Positions 11,510 to 22,193 of a DNA stretch of 64,000 nt are shown in pieces. Source of the DNA: Lycium barbarum (Eukaryota > Streptophyta > Magnoliopsida > Solanales > Solanaceae); the NCBI RefSeq assembly GCF_019175385.1, contig NC_083346.1, forward strand, positions 61,657,821 through 61,721,820, given 5' to 3'. The translations under genes and the position numbers were made by a program. Position 1 is the stretch's first letter, and each line of letters starts with the position of its first letter. The notes beneath the pieces are model-generated. The model was given only the letters and a program-made list of their open reading frames with translations, ran no database searches and was not told the origin of the DNA.

Positions 11510-14500
11510 TTCTCCCCTTCTTGAAGAGAATTTGTCCTCAAATTTAAGGGATCAACATCTTGCACCACCATAGGAGAGAGATCACTCACATTGAAGGTGT
11601 TATGAACTTGGTATTCGGGTGGAAGATCAATTTTGTATGCATTATCATTGAGTCGTTCAACTACTTCAAATGGACCATCTCCTCTAGGCATCAACTTGGT
11701 CTTTCTTTTGTTGGGAAACCTCTCCTTTCGGAAATGTACCCAAACCCAATCACCCGGTTCAAGCACAACTCGTTTGCGGCCCTTGTTTGCTCTCTTGGCC
11801 ATTTCTTGATTCTTTTTCTCAAGGTGAAGCCTCACCTTCTCATGCAACTTCTTCATGGCCTCGGCTCGTTTGTTTCCATCTAAACTCAACACAACATCTT
11901 GAGATAAAGGGGTTAGATCTAAAGGGGTTAGGGGGTTAAAACCATAAACGACTTCAAAAGGTGACATGCCAATAGTGCTATGAATGACTCTATTGTAAGC
12001 AAATTCAACCAAAGGCAATTGATCTTCCCAAGGTGTTAATTTTCCTTTAACCATGGCCCTAAGCATAGAACCCAAGGTCCTATTGACAACTTCAGTTTGG
12101 CTATCGGTTTGTGGGTGACAAGAGGTAGAAAACAACAATTTAGTACCAAGTCGTCCCCACAATTCTTTCCAAAAGTGGCTAAGGAATTTTGGATCCCTAT
12201 CGCTCACAATGGTTTTGGGAATACCATGCAACTTTACCACATGTTCAACAAACAAAGAGGCAACATGAGGAGCATCATCAACCTTATGACAAGCAATGAA
12301 ATGAGCCATTTTAGAAAATCGATCAACCACAACAAAGATGCAATCTTTACCCCTTTTGGTTCTAGGCAAACCCAACACAAAATCCATCGAAATATCAACC
12401 CAAGGTTGTTGAGGGGTGGGGAGAGGGGTATACAACCCATGGGGAAGGAGTCTAGACTTGGCGCCGCGACATTCAATGCATTGGCCACAAATCTTAGCCA
12501 TATCCCTCCGCATATGAGGCCAATAAAATTGCTCCTCAAGAATCCCCAAAGTCTTATCAATCCCAAAATGTCCCATCAATCCCCCATTATGTGCCTCTCT
12601 CACAAATAACTCCCTCCAAGAGCTCATGGGCACACAGAGTCGCTTGTTCTTGAACAAGAAACCATCAAACTTGGAATAGGGGGTAGAAGACCTATCCCTA
12701 ATCCACCTCTCCCTTTCCCATTCTTCGCAATCTAGAAAGATTTTGGCAAAGACGGGGTCCTCGGGATACAATGTCTTCAAGCTTTCAAAACCCATCAATT
12801 TGGAAGACAAGGTATTAATCAAAACATGTTTCCTTGATAGGGCATCTGCCACTACATTCTCCTTTCCCTTTTTGTATTGGATTACATAAGGGAAGGTTTC
12901 AAGGAATTCAACCCATTTGGCATGCCTTTTGTTCAACTTACCTTGGGCCTTAAGATGATTTAAGGACTCATGGTCGGTCCGAATTACAAACTCTTTAGGC
13001 CACAAGTAGTGTTGCCAATTTCCCAAAGCACGAATCAAGGCATACAACTCAAGATCATAGGTAGTGTAATTCAAAGTCGCTCCCTTGAGTTTTTCACTAA
13101 AATAGGCTATGGGCTTTTGGTCTTGCATTAAAACGGCTCCAATACCCACTTTGCTTGCATCACATTCAATCTCAAATATTTTGTCAAAGTCGGGTAATTG
13201 CAACAATGGTGCGGAGCTAAGCATTTGTTTCAAAGTTTCAAAGGCATTAGCTTGCTCCACACCCCAAGAAAAAGGTTTGTCCTTTCGGATTACCTCGGTC
13301 AAAGGAGTGGCTATGGTACTAAATCCTTTAACAAAACGCCTATAGAAACTAGCCAAGCCATGAAAGCTTCTTACATCTCCAATGGATTTTGGAGTGGGCC
13401 AATTTCTTATGGCTTCTATTTTGGATTCATCAACCTCAACCCCCCTTGAGCTCACGACAAATCTCAAGAAAACAACTTCATCCACACAAAAGGAACATTT
13501 ATCAACATTGGCATAAAGTTGTTCTTGTCTAAGCACTTCAAACACACATTTCAAATGACTAACATGCTCATCCATGATTTTGCTATACACCAAAATATCA
13601 TCAAAATAAACAACCACGAATTTGCCAATAAAAGGTTTCATCACATGATTCATCAATCGCATGAAAGTACTAGGAGCGTTAGTGAGACCAAAAGGCATCA
13701 CCAACCATTCATATAGACCAAACTTGGTCTTGAATGCGGTTTTCCACTCATCTCCGGGTTTCATCCGGATTTGATGATACCCACTCCTAAGATCTACCTT
13801 AGAGAATATGCATGAACCATTCAACTCATCAAGCATGTCATCAAGACGGGGTATGGGATGGCGATACTTTACCGTTATCTTGTTGATGGCCCGACAATCA
13901 ACACACATGCGCCATGATCCATCTTTCTTTGGCACCAAGATCACGGGCACGGCACAAGGACTCATGCTTTCTCTCACAACTCCCTTTTCAAGGAGCTCAT
14001 CCACTTGCCTCTGAAGCTCCTTAGTGTCATCCGGGTTGGCTCTATAAGCCGGTTTGTTTGGAAATTGAGACCCCGGAACAAAGTCAATTTGGTGTTCAAT
14101 TCCCCTCAAGGGTGGTAACCCCTTTGGGAGTTCCGTTGGGAACACATCATCAAATTCCTGCAAAAGAGAAGAAATAGAGCTAGGAAAAGAAGGGGTTAGT
14201 TCATTAGTGTGCAATGCATAGTCCCTATGCATGAGGAGAATCACCGGTTGACGCTCCCCCAATTCCTCCCTAATTTCCCCACAATTCGCCAAAAGCGAAA
14301 CCTTAGTTTTTCCTCTAAGCTCTCCTTTCTTTCCACTCAACTCTTGAGAACTACTCTCCTCTACTCCCTCGTCCCCCACATTCTTCTTTTGCAATGCACC
14401 ATGTCCCTTCTCCTTTAACTCCCTCATTTTGTTATAGATCTCACCCACTTGGGCGGGGGTCATGGGATTCAAGACATGTTTGGCACCATTGTGGCCAAGG

Positions 14501-16470
14501 GTGTATTGATTAGTTCTCCCATTATGGTTTACGGACCTATCATATTGCCATGGTCGGCCAAGTAGAAGATGACACGCTTGCATGGGAACAACATCACACA
14601 ACACCTCATCATGATACTTCCCAACTGCGAATTTGATGATAGCTCGCCTAGTCACCTTCAATTCACCACATTCATTGAGCCATTGAAGTTTGTAAGGGTT
14701 TTCATGGCGGGTGGTGGGAAGTTTCAAGAAATCAACAAGGGTGGTACTAGCAACATTGGCACAACTCCCACTATCAATGATCATGATGCTAGTGTTTTGG
14801 TTAATGATGCACTTGGAATGGAAGAGATTTTCCCGTTGACTTGGGTCATCCATTGCTTTACTTATCATGGTTCGTCGCACCACATATAGAGGTACAATAG
14901 GCTCATCATCACCTTCAACACCATCCCCTTCACTATCATGATGTTCATCCTCATGATTTCCCTCTTCATCCCCTTCCTCACATTCTTCCTCATCCTCACT
15001 ATAAGTGTCTTTCAAAATAAACGCTCTACGATTAGGGCACTCACTTGCTCTATGACCGAAGCCATGACATTTAAAGCATTGAATAGGAGTTTTCATACCT
15101 CCTTCTTTTGGAGCAAACTTCGGAGGTTGCTTGTCAACTTGTTTCTCAGCTTGAGAATTCTTCACAAATGGTTTCTTGGTTTCTTGCATGGGGCCCTTAT
15201 TATTTTGCCAATTGGAGGAGAAAGCTCCTCGTTCTTTGTTATGGTTCCATGAACTCACATAGCCCCTTGATTTATTGATTTTGTCCTCCTTGAGACCCTC
15301 CTCTATTTCAATAGCCGCTCGAAGGGTTTCTTCAATGCTCCCATAGTTGTGGAGTCTCATTTGGGAGACAATGTCACCATTTAACCCGGCTCGGAACCGA
15401 GTCATAGCATTTAACTCATCCTCGTCAAAGTCGATTCTCATCTTGACAATTTGAAACTCATCATAGTATTCTTCCACACTCCTTTTGTTTTGCCTTAAGG
15501 TATACACCTTCTTGAGTTGTTCTTGTTTGTAGCGTTCGGTGACATACTTACGCCGCATGGCCTCCTTCAATTCATCCCAAGTAGGTGTGGGCGGGAGTCC
15601 AATAATTCTTCTTGCTTTCACTTGAGTTTCCCACCATGTGGAAGCATACCCCTCGAATTGGGCAATGGCGTAAGAAGCCTTTTTCACCTCGGACATGTCA
15701 TTCGTCAAGAAGATTCTATCACAATGCATCACCCAATCAAGGAATGTATCGGGATCACTACTTCCTTTGAAGGTTGGGAGAGTAACCTTGATGGAATTGA
15801 GACTCGTGTCTCGCCCTCCGCCATAACCGTGATTCCTATTAAAATCTCCATCGTCATCATAACCTTGATGGTCACGACCTTGGTACCCTTCACGAGCTTG
15901 GTACCCTCTTTGCCTACCCATGTGAGGGTTAGGACCATGCCTTCCACCCCTTCCTCGATAACCTCCTTGTGCTTGCCCTCGTGGCCTCCAACCTTGGTCA
16001 CCATAATGTTCGTGCTCAAGTAGAGCTTCCTCTATCTCTTCCTCATTTGGTTGTTGGATATTTGGACGGTTTTGGGGTGGCATTGGTGCATTTGGGTGGG
16101 GGTCATTTAGGGGTGGGTCATTTGGAGCTTGATCTTGTTGCAGTGGGTTGTTCCGTTGGCCTATGGGAATGTTGTTTGGTGGGGTGAGAGTCGTGTTTTG
16201 GGGAGTGGGGTTATATAGATGATGGAAGGTGCCGGGTGACACTGTAGGTGAAGTGCTTTGAGTAGCTCCACTTGTGCCACCTTGGTATTGCACTTGAGGC
16301 GAATATGAGACCTCCCTACTACCTCCTTCAATTGCTTCCACCCTACTTCCCAAGTTTTCCATTCGACTACCCATACTATCCACTTTATCGTTCAAGGCTT
16401 GTAAGGCTCTCATTACATCAACTAGTGTGAGTTCCCCGGTGGGAACTCGAGTTTCATCCTCCGTAGCCAT
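11305..16470 (-). CDS. D1 gag-pol polyprotein
   Basis: An uninterrupted frame runs from 16566. I prefer the ATG at 16470 (MATEDETRV) because the upstream 32 codons look like leader and the start is followed by a gag-like region. Order, counted from 16566: gag with a Pro/Asn/Gln-rich and RGG-like N-terminal region (about residues 35-260), capsid (about 260-400), zinc knuckle [14 protein letters not shown] (about 493), protease with DSGS (about 599), reverse transcriptase with YFDDILVYS (about 989), RNase H with ECDAS, integrase zinc region HNGG...CIEC (about 1326) and catalytic D (SMDF), D (SDRD) and E (TEVV, about 1490), then a GPF/Y-like module. No active-site residue appears lost. The final 68 codons lie inside the LTR. 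Known role of the family: particle formation, reverse transcription and integration. Whether this copy is expressed is unknown. Confidence 0.85.
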   Translation of the reverse strand: MATEDETRVPTGELTLVDVMRALQALNDKVDSMGSRMENLGSRVEAIEGGSREVSYSPQVQYQGGTSGATQSTSPTVSPGTFHHLYNPTPQNTTLTPPNNIPIGQRNNPLQQDQAPNDPPLNDPHPNAPMPPQNRPNIQQPNEEEIEEALLEHEHYGDQGWRPRGQAQGGYRGRGGRHGPNPHMGRQRGYQAREGYQGRDHQGYDDDGDFNRNHGYGGGRDTSLNSIKVTLPTFKGSSDPDTFLDWVMHCDRIFLTNDMSEVKKASYAIAQFEGYASTWWETQVKARRIIGLPPTPTWDELKEAMRRKYVTERYKQEQLKKVYTLRQNKRSVEEYYDEFQIVKMRIDFDEDELNAMTRFRAGLNGDIVSQMRLHNYGSIEETLRAAIEIEEGLKEDKINKSRGYVSSWNHNKERGAFSSNWQNNKGPMQETKKPFVKNSQAEKQVDKQPPKFAPKEGGMKTPIQCFKCHGFGHRASECPNRRAFILKDTYSEDEEECEEGDEEGNHEDEHHDSEGDGVEGDDEPIVPLYVVRRTMISKAMDDPSQRENLFHSKCIINQNTSIMIIDSGSCANVASTTLVDFLKLPTTRHENPYKLQWLNECGELKVTRRAIIKFAVGKYHDEVLCDVVPMQACHLLLGRPWQYDRSVNHNGRTNQYTLGHNGAKHVLNPMTPAQVGEIYNKMRELKEKGHGALQKKNVGDEGVEESSSQELSGKKGELRGKTKVSLLANCGEIREELGERQPVILLMHRDYALHTNELTPSFPSSISSLLQEFDDVFPTELPKGLPPLRGIEHQIDFVPGSQFPNKPAYRANPDDTKELQRQVDELLEKGVVRESMSPCAVPVILVPKKDGSWRMCVDCRAINKITVKYRHPIPRLDDMLDELNGSCIFSKVDLRSGYHQIRMKPGDEWKTAFKTKFGLYEWLVMPFGLTNAPSTFMRLMNHVMKPFIGKFVVVYFDDILVYSKIMDEHVSHLKCVFEVLRQEQLYANVDKCSFCVDEVVFLRFVVSSRGVEVDESKIEAIRNWPTPKSIGDVRSFHGLASFYRRFVKGFSTIATPLTEVIRKDKPFSWGVEQANAFETLKQMLSSAPLLQLPDFDKIFEIECDASKVGIGAVLMQDQKPIAYFSEKLKGATLNYTTYDLELYALIRALGNWQHYLWPKEFVIRTDHESLNHLKAQGKLNKRHAKWVEFLETFPYVIQYKKGKENVVADALSRKHVLINTLSSKLMGFESLKTLYPEDPVFAKIFLDCEEWERERWIRDRSSTPYSKFDGFLFKNKRLCVPMSSWRELFVREAHNGGLMGHFGIDKTLGILEEQFYWPHMRRDMAKICGQCIECRGAKSRLLPHGLYTPLPTPQQPWVDISMDFVLGLPRTKRGKDCIFVVVDRFSKMAHFIACHKVDDAPHVASLFVEHVVKLHGIPKTIVSDRDPKFLSHFWKELWGRLGTKLLFSTSCHPQTDSQTEVVNRTLGSMLRAMVKGKLTPWEDQLPLVEFAYNRVIHSTIGMSPFEVVYGFNPLTPLDLTPLSQDVVLSLDGNKRAEAMKKLHEKVRLHLEKKNQEMAKRANKGRKRVVLEPGDWVWVHFRKERFPNKRKTKLMPRGDGPFEVVERLNDNAYKIDLPPEYQVHNTFNVSDLSPMVVQDVDPLNLRTNSLQEGENDTTRMASRPFTRSQARELQAMQALFMRRDILEYTLTPSRGLQVYMIAWEDGLEKRLEDGHTCNVTIT
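11510..11522 (-). promoter_or_regulatory. Polypurine tract of D1
   Basis: On the minus strand AAGAAGGGGAGAA directly precedes the LTR start. The tract is also coding here (part of QEGEND). An AGGA-loop hairpin (AATTTG/CAAATT) lies just upstream at 11529-11544. Confidence 0.65.
11529..11544 (-). promoter_or_regulatory. Pre-PPT hairpin AATTTG-AGGA-CAAATT (D1)
   Basis: A perfect 6-bp stem with an AGGA loop on the element's sense strand. The same loop and position are found in A, C, G, D2 and E with different but still paired stems. Confidence 0.5.
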
Positions 16471-17045
16471 GGTACCTATTAAGACACTCAACAAAGCAAG
16501 CAAACACGTTAGATTAGTAAAATAAACTCGCAATCGCACAAGTATGCGCACCTTTGATTGCCTCACAAATTGCTTCCGCCAAAGATTGTGTGCTTGTTAA
16601 TGTTGACTAGTCACAAGGGTTCAAATTCTACTCTTGGTCGGAATAGATTCTTGTTAGACTCGAAGAAAGACGGACAACTCAATTCAATCTAACGCACTTG
16701 AGCCAAGAAATGAACAACGAAGTAAAAAAGAGAAAAGCACGAAAGAATTGGCACGAAAGAAATGCAGACACAAGAACTAGCAAACACAAGTAGGAACAAC
16801 TACTAAATGACTACTAGTTGAGAGACACAAGAAAATTGAGTGCAAAAATTGGGAAAATAACAAAAATTTCGGGCCCGGGTAGGTGATAATTTGAAAACAC
16901 GATCGGGAAGCCCCAATTGATCCAAGGTATCAATTTGAACTAATCAATTTGTTCCCTACCAAAGGATTAGGGACACAATACCATCAACTAAGGATCAAGA
17001 AATTTTTGTTTTTGAGAAATGGAATCAAAGAGAATTAAAGTTGGA

Positions 17046-17320
17046 AAAACCTGAAATGCGCAATATGCGACGGCTGTGCATCACATGCGACTCGCATGTG
17101 CAACATGCGAGGTCGATGTGCGTTTCGCAGATGATGCAACCAAGGTGTCAACTCTCTGTCACAGGATGCGAAACCATGTGCGACTCGCATGTGCTACATG
17201 CGATGGTGAGATGCGTCTCGCATATGAGGCAGCCAAATTTCAACTTTCTGTCACAAGATGCGACATAACTTGCGACTCGCAGGTTCAACATGCGATTCGC
17301 ATGTTGTGTCGCATATGGGC
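17046..17320 (-). repeat. TGCGA/TCGCA palindrome array in the D1 leader
   Basis: Between primer site and gag there are about three diverged units of some 90 bp. Each holds palindromic words such as TGCGAGTCGCA and CATGCGAATCGCATG and a spacer with TGTGACAGAAAGTTGA or TGTGACAGAGAGTTGA. The array is followed, on the plus strand, by T runs and a GATAACTTTTGGATCAAATG block that is shared with element E. Confidence 0.65.
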
Positions 17321-17791
17321 CAATTCGATGATTTTTTTTTATTTTTTTTTCTCGCAAAAATCAGAAATATTTGATAACTTTTGGATCAAATGGCCCTTTG
17401 GAGAGCCTTCTTCCTTATGAAGATTTGAAGGTCTTCAAGAACACAAGAACACTTCAAAAATTCAACTACCCTCAAATCAACTCCAAATTGGCTCAAATTT
17501 CGGATTTAAGTTCTCTTTAATGTAGAGAACAAAGCCCAATAGATTTCAACCTTCAACTTCACCTTCTTCAACAAGACCCACTTTCAAGTTCTTGAAGCTT
17601 TGAAGCTCAACAATGGTGGAACACAAACCCTAACTCCAAATTGACTTGAAATGGAAGATTTAGACTCTAGAAACACTAGGAAACTCTAATCTAACACTAG
17701 ATTCAACAAAATCAACAAGAAAATTCGATTTTTTTTTTTTTTTGTTGAATCAAAACCCAAGATTAGATTTGGTAGAACAAACCTAAACTAA

Positions 17792-17803
17792 GCTCTGATA
17801 CCA
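17792..17803 (-). promoter_or_regulatory. Primer binding site of D1 (Met tRNA)
   Basis: Minus-strand TGGTATCAGAGC, two bases inside the 5' LTR, complementary to methionine tRNA. Confidence 0.8.
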
Positions 17804-17805
17804 AT

Positions 17806-18429
17806 TGATACAATATTCCATAGGAAAATGAAGAAAAAAAAGGACAAGAAACATAAAGGATAGATAATTTGACACAACTAAAGATCCAAATTAGCAACCA
17901 AAGTTCTTGAATTAACTTGACCTCTAATTTAGGAGCTAAAGAGCACTAAACTCTTAGGATGACCAATAGGGATTTGATACCCTAATAACCAATCCTCTCA
18001 CAAGATTCACAATCTCTAGCATAGCAAGCTCTCAACACTCAAAAAGAGTTCACAATTTCAAGACATCAATATTCAACATAGACTAAGTCTTCTAAATGAA
18101 ATAGACTACTATTTATACTAAGGTTCAAAAGAAGACAACTACACTATTACACTTTTACCCTTAATGAAGTAAGGGCCTTGTTTGGGTGTCTTCTTTTGGG
18201 AACAAAACTTGAATTTGCAAATCTTCAAGTAATAGTCACATTGCAAGTATGACCATCTTCCAACCTCTTCTCCAAACCATCCTCCCATGCTATCATGAAC
18301 ACTTGCAATCCCCGGGAAGGTGTTAAAGTGTATTCAAGTATGTCCCTCCTCATGAACATTGCTTGCATAGCTTGAAGTTCCCTCGCTTGGCTCCTTGTAA
18401 AAGGTCTTGATGCCATTCGAGTTGTATCA
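17806..18429 (-). repeat. 5' LTR of D1 (624 bp)
   Basis: Same length as the partner LTR at 10886 and near-identical. The 63-codon frame inside it is the duplicate of the gag-pol tail and is not an independent gene. Confidence 0.85.
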
Positions 18430-18434
18430 AGATG

Positions 18435-19122
18435 GTACCCCGGACGCGAGGCCTGAATGCGGGCTAATGTTAATGATTATCACACCGTTCCGATATAGAT
18501 GGGCAGCTTACATATTATGCATATATGATATGATGATGAGTATGAGTAAGAAAACATGCATTACTTCTCTTATGGTTGTCATTCAGATCCCGATGTTTCA
18601 TATTGATGTTCTCATTATATTGTTGTTGTCCTTCTTCATTGTTTATGCCTCTCATACTCAGTACAATATTCGTACTGACGTCCATTTCCTTTGGACGCTG
18701 TGTTCATGCCCACAGGTAGACAGGGAGGTGAGCTTGATCCAGATTCTTAGTAGCTGTCAGCTGATTGAGAGCACTCCATTGTTCGGAGGTGCTTTTGATT
18801 CTCCTTTTGGTATATATGCGTATTTTGGGCACGACGGAGTCTTGTTCCGTCTATATGTATTCAGTCTATCAGTAGAGGCTCATAGATACGCAGTGTGGGT
18901 TAGATGGTCTCACAAGATGTTATCATATGTATATATATTAATTTGATGGCTGAGAGGCAAATGTATATAAAGCATTTATATTCCTACCTAAAAATATGTT
19001 TCCTATAATTTCATGTACAAGTTGATAAAAAGGGCATTAAATGAGTAAGATGAGTAGTAGACCAAGCGGTGCTCGGTGGCTAGCCCCGGGTACCCGTCGC
19101 GGCCCCTAGCTGGGTCGTGACA
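18435..19122 (+). repeat. Left LTR of C, second part
   Basis: Resumes after the D1 duplication and aligns with 40984-41671. It contains the CAGTAC-AATATTC-GTACTG hairpin (18659-18677), the acceptor-like CCCACAGGTAG (about 18709) and the end GGGTCGTGACA. Confidence 0.85.
18659..18677 (+). promoter_or_regulatory. CAGTAC-N7-GTACTG LTR hairpin (C, left)
   Basis: Perfect 6-bp stem, 7-base loop, followed by ACGTCC. The partner copy is at 41210-41228, with the stem kept although the loop differs. Confidence 0.5.
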
Positions 19123-19126
19123 GAAG

Positions 19127-19138
19127 TGGTATCAGGGC
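19127..19138 (+). promoter_or_regulatory. Primer binding site of C (Met tRNA)
   Basis: TGGTATCAGGGC, one mismatch from the A and D sites, four bases after the LTR end. Confidence 0.75.
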
Positions 19139-19328
19139 ATTTCGTCCTAGGAAGTGTCTACGAGCCGTGTCTAGTAGAGTTTTGTTTATGGTGTGTAGCG
19201 TGCCATGCTAATAAACAAGAGGCTACAAGGCATTTAGGAAAATGACCATCTTTCTTCTTATTAGATCGTGCGATAGAGCCATACATAAGATTTCATTTTT
19301 CCTAAAAGTGTGTTGTGTTTTCAGAGAA

Positions 19329-21732
19329 ATGCCCCCAAAGGGAAAAGCTACAGCCGCCCAGAAGGGCAAAGCTACGACGAAGAGGCGGGCAGAAAGAGAG
19401 CCTCTGACGAATGTAGAGGAGGGCGAATCACAAAATGAGGCCTCGCCCAATGTAGAAGAGCAAGGAGGAGCCTCAGTTCCAATTCCTCCCCCAGTTACTC
19501 CGGGCCAACAAGTGACCGAAGCTATTTATCTGTTGACGCAATTGGTTGCCGCCCAGGCACAGCGGCAGAGTGCGGGCCTGAGTGATCGTTCAGCCAGTAC
19601 GAGAGCCCGTGATTTCCTGACTCTAAATCCTCCAGAATTTTTCGGGTCGAAGCCGGATGAGGACCCACAAGGCTTTATCGATGAGATGTTGAGGACGCTG
19701 AAACTTATGAATGCTACTGAGATCGAGTCGGTAGAGTTGGCTTCTTATAGACTCCGAGATGTGGCGGTATTGTTGTGTAACAACTGGATAGCGTCGAGAT
19801 CAGAAAGTGCACCTCCTCCTGTTTGGCAAGAGTTTGTTGATGCTTTCATACGCCACTATTTACCGCCCGAGGTCCGCCGAGCTAGAGCGGACAGGTTTTT
19901 GAATCTGAAGCAGGGAAGCATGAGTGCTCGGGAGTATAGTATGCAGTTTAATTCTCTGGCCAGGTATGCCCCGACTATGGTGACCGACATGAGCGATCGT
20001 GTACACAGATTCGTGAGTGGTTTGGGGCCACATTTGTTTAGAGATTATCTGACGGCCTCTTTGCAAGACGGGATGGATATTTCTCGAATACAGGCACATG
20101 CTCAGAATCTTGAGGAACGACAACAGCTGCAAAGAAGTGATCGTGATAGTGACAGAAGACAAGGTAAGAGGGTCAGATCTATGGGAGCGAGCAGTGAATA
20201 TAGAAGGGGACCGATACAGATGCACTCTAGGCACTCAGGTCAGTCAGCGACCAGTGCGCCTCCCAGATTCTCAGACAGGAGGTTTGATCGTTCTTTTCAG
20301 TCAGGACAGGGCCAGAGTTCAAGGGCCTCAGATTCTCAGTTTAGGGGAGATTTTAGTCAGCGGAGACCTCCAGTACCGCGGTGTAGCCAGTGCGGTAGAT
20401 TGCATTCCGGACAGTGTCGTCAGGGTTCGGATGCCTGTTATGCCTGCAGGCAGGTTGGCCATATGATGAGAGACTGTCCGTCAGTTAGAGGTAGAGTTGG
20501 GACTCAGCCTACAGGATCAACAGCTGGGTCTTCCTCAGTACGTCCGACAGCACAGATTTCCCAGACTTCAGCCGGTAGAGGTAGAGGCAGAGGGGTAGCG
20601 CCTACTTCAGGTGTTGTTCAGCCCCGCGTATATGCTTTGGCCAGGCGACAGGATCTTGAGTCGTCCCCAGATGTGGTTACAGGTACATTGACTATATTTT
20701 CCCGTGATGTATATGCTCTGATCGATCCGGGTTCTACTTTCTCATATATTACTCCGTATGTTGCTGATTGTATTGGGGTGAGACCCGAGCCAATTAAACC
20801 TTTCGAGGTATTTACTCCGGTTGACGATCCCGTAATAGCAAGACAAGTATATAAGAATTGTGTAGTTATTATACGTGATCGTCAGACAAAAGTTGATTTG
20901 ATTGAACTGGAAATGATAGATTTTGATGTAATTATGGGTATGGATTGGTTGGCCTCGTGCTATGCTAATGTCGATTGCCGGACGAAGGTGGTTCGATTTC
21001 TATTCCTCCTTATCGAATGGCTCCGGCAGAATTGAAAGAGCTGAAGGCACAGTTGAAAGACTTGCTCGAGAAGGGTTTCATTAGGCCCAGTTCATCACCG
21101 TGGGGAGCGTCGGTCTTGTTCGTGAGGAAGAAAGACGGTTCCCTACGAATGTGTATTGACTATAGGCAGTTGAACAAAGTAACGGTGAAGAACAGATATC
21201 CTCTTCCAAGGATTTATGACTTATTCGATCAACTGCAGGGTGACAAATGGTTTTCCAAAATAGATCTAAGGTCAGGTTATCATCAAATGAGAGTTAGAGA
21301 AGCGGATATTCCCAAAACAGCCTTCAGAACGAGGTATGGCCATTATGAGTTCTGCGTGATGTCGTTTGGGTTGACAAATGCCCCAGCGGTGTTCATGAAT
21401 TTAATGAATAATGTATTCAGGCCATTTTTGGATCTTTTCGTGATAGTGTTTATTGATGATATTTTGGTGTATTCTCGCACAGAATCAGAACACGCAGATC
21501 ATCTAAGGATAGTTCTTGGCATTCTTCGAGCTCGGGAATTATATGCAAAATTTTCAAAGTGCGAGTTCTGGCTAAATTCTGTGACATTTCTGGGCCATGT
21601 TATTTAAGATGATGGCATTCGAGTCGACACTCAGAAAATAGAAGCTGTGAAGACTTGGCCAAGGCCTACGACACCTACGGAAGTTCGCAGTTTTCTTGGC
21701 CTAGCAGCCTATTATAGAAGATTCGTAGAGAG
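19329..21732 (+). pseudogene. gag-protease-RT of element C, 5' part (broken)
   Basis: The start is the ATG at 19329 (MPPKGKATAAQKGK), equivalent to the A start. Gag runs to a zinc knuckle CYAC...GHMMRDC near 20437-20480, followed by a protease with DPGSTFSYI (about 20725). Near 21000 about 275 bp present in A2 are missing, which joins the post-protease region directly to [13 protein letters not shown] out of frame. Reverse transcriptase follows with FIDDILVYS (about 21450) and a stop at 21605-21607. The frame continues to 21732, where G interrupts it. The deletion, frameshift and stop make it non-functional. Confidence 0.85.
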
Positions 21733-21737
21733 CTTTT
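21733..21737. repeat. Target site duplication of G (left)
   Basis: CTTTT before TGTCACAC, repeated at 37005-37009. Removing G restores the expected pol sequence [12 protein letters not shown] seen in the A copies. Confidence 0.85.
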
Positions 21738-22174
21738 TGTCACACCCTAATCTCCCTAGGGTGTGATGGGCACCCGACCCCATATCCGGAGCCGAGCGAA
21801 CCCACCGACTCTCATTATACACATAATCTCTTCGGACTCAAAAATCAAATAAAAATGAAATTCAAAGTATATGCTTTCAGAATATTCTTTTCATCTTCCT
21901 CAAATCAAATAAAATCTGTAATCATATGGAATTTATTTCGTAACACAATATGACATATCGGCTGATGGAGCCGCTTACAGACTGACTTCCAATACCCACG
22001 ACTCTATCTGCAAAGTCTCTAACATAAATCAGAAAGCATACACATATACTCTGACTTGGCAACACTCCAGGAACAAGTGGGGCCTGCCAACTTCGCTGGA
22101 ACATCTTCTGTAATAGCTTCAACTCATCTGGGTGTACCTGCGCGACATGAAACGCAGCCCCCGAAGAAAGGGGG

Positions 22175-22193
22175 TCAGTACGGAATATGTACT
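22175..22193 (-). promoter_or_regulatory. CAGTAC-N7-GTACTG LTR hairpin (G, left)
   Basis: Perfect stem; on the plus strand it reads CAGTAC-GGAATAT-GTACTG. The partner is at 34384-34402. Read on the minus strand it is preceded by CTTACATACT, as in family A. Confidence 0.5.

Larger units (their letters stand above)
10886..18429 (-). mobile_element. Element D1: CRM-like Ty3/gypsy chromovirus, uninterrupted frame
   Basis: 7544 bp with 624-bp LTRs (10886-11509 and 17806-18429) that differ at about three positions by eye. Ends are TGATACAA and TTGTATCA. It is transcribed on the minus strand: primer site at 17792-17803, leader with palindromes, one long gag-pol frame, polypurine tract next to 11509. 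The polyprotein lacks a classical chromodomain and its C-terminal 68 or so residues are encoded in the 3' LTR. That overlap, the size and the integrase sequence fit the CRM lineage, although the lineage call is from memory and not from a phylogeny. It is young and structurally complete. Confidence 0.8.

Noticed and set aside
12097..12609. 170-codon plus-strand frame inside D1, also at 44552-45064 in D2, with several others
   Set aside because: They are antisense shadows of the integrase and other pol domains. Their conservation follows from the real minus-strand frame.
15517..16187. Plus-strand frames opposite D1 gag
   Set aside because: Shadow frames created by the Pro/Gln/Gly-rich gag composition on the other strand.
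17046..17320. CRISPR-like appearance of repeated palindromes
   Set aside because: Spacing is irregular, units are diverged, no cas genes are present, and the DNA is plant nuclear.
18407..18946. 179-codon frame running from D1 into the C LTR, and 40871-41293
   Set aside because: The first crosses an insertion junction, and the common part differs by stops between the two LTRs. No domain.
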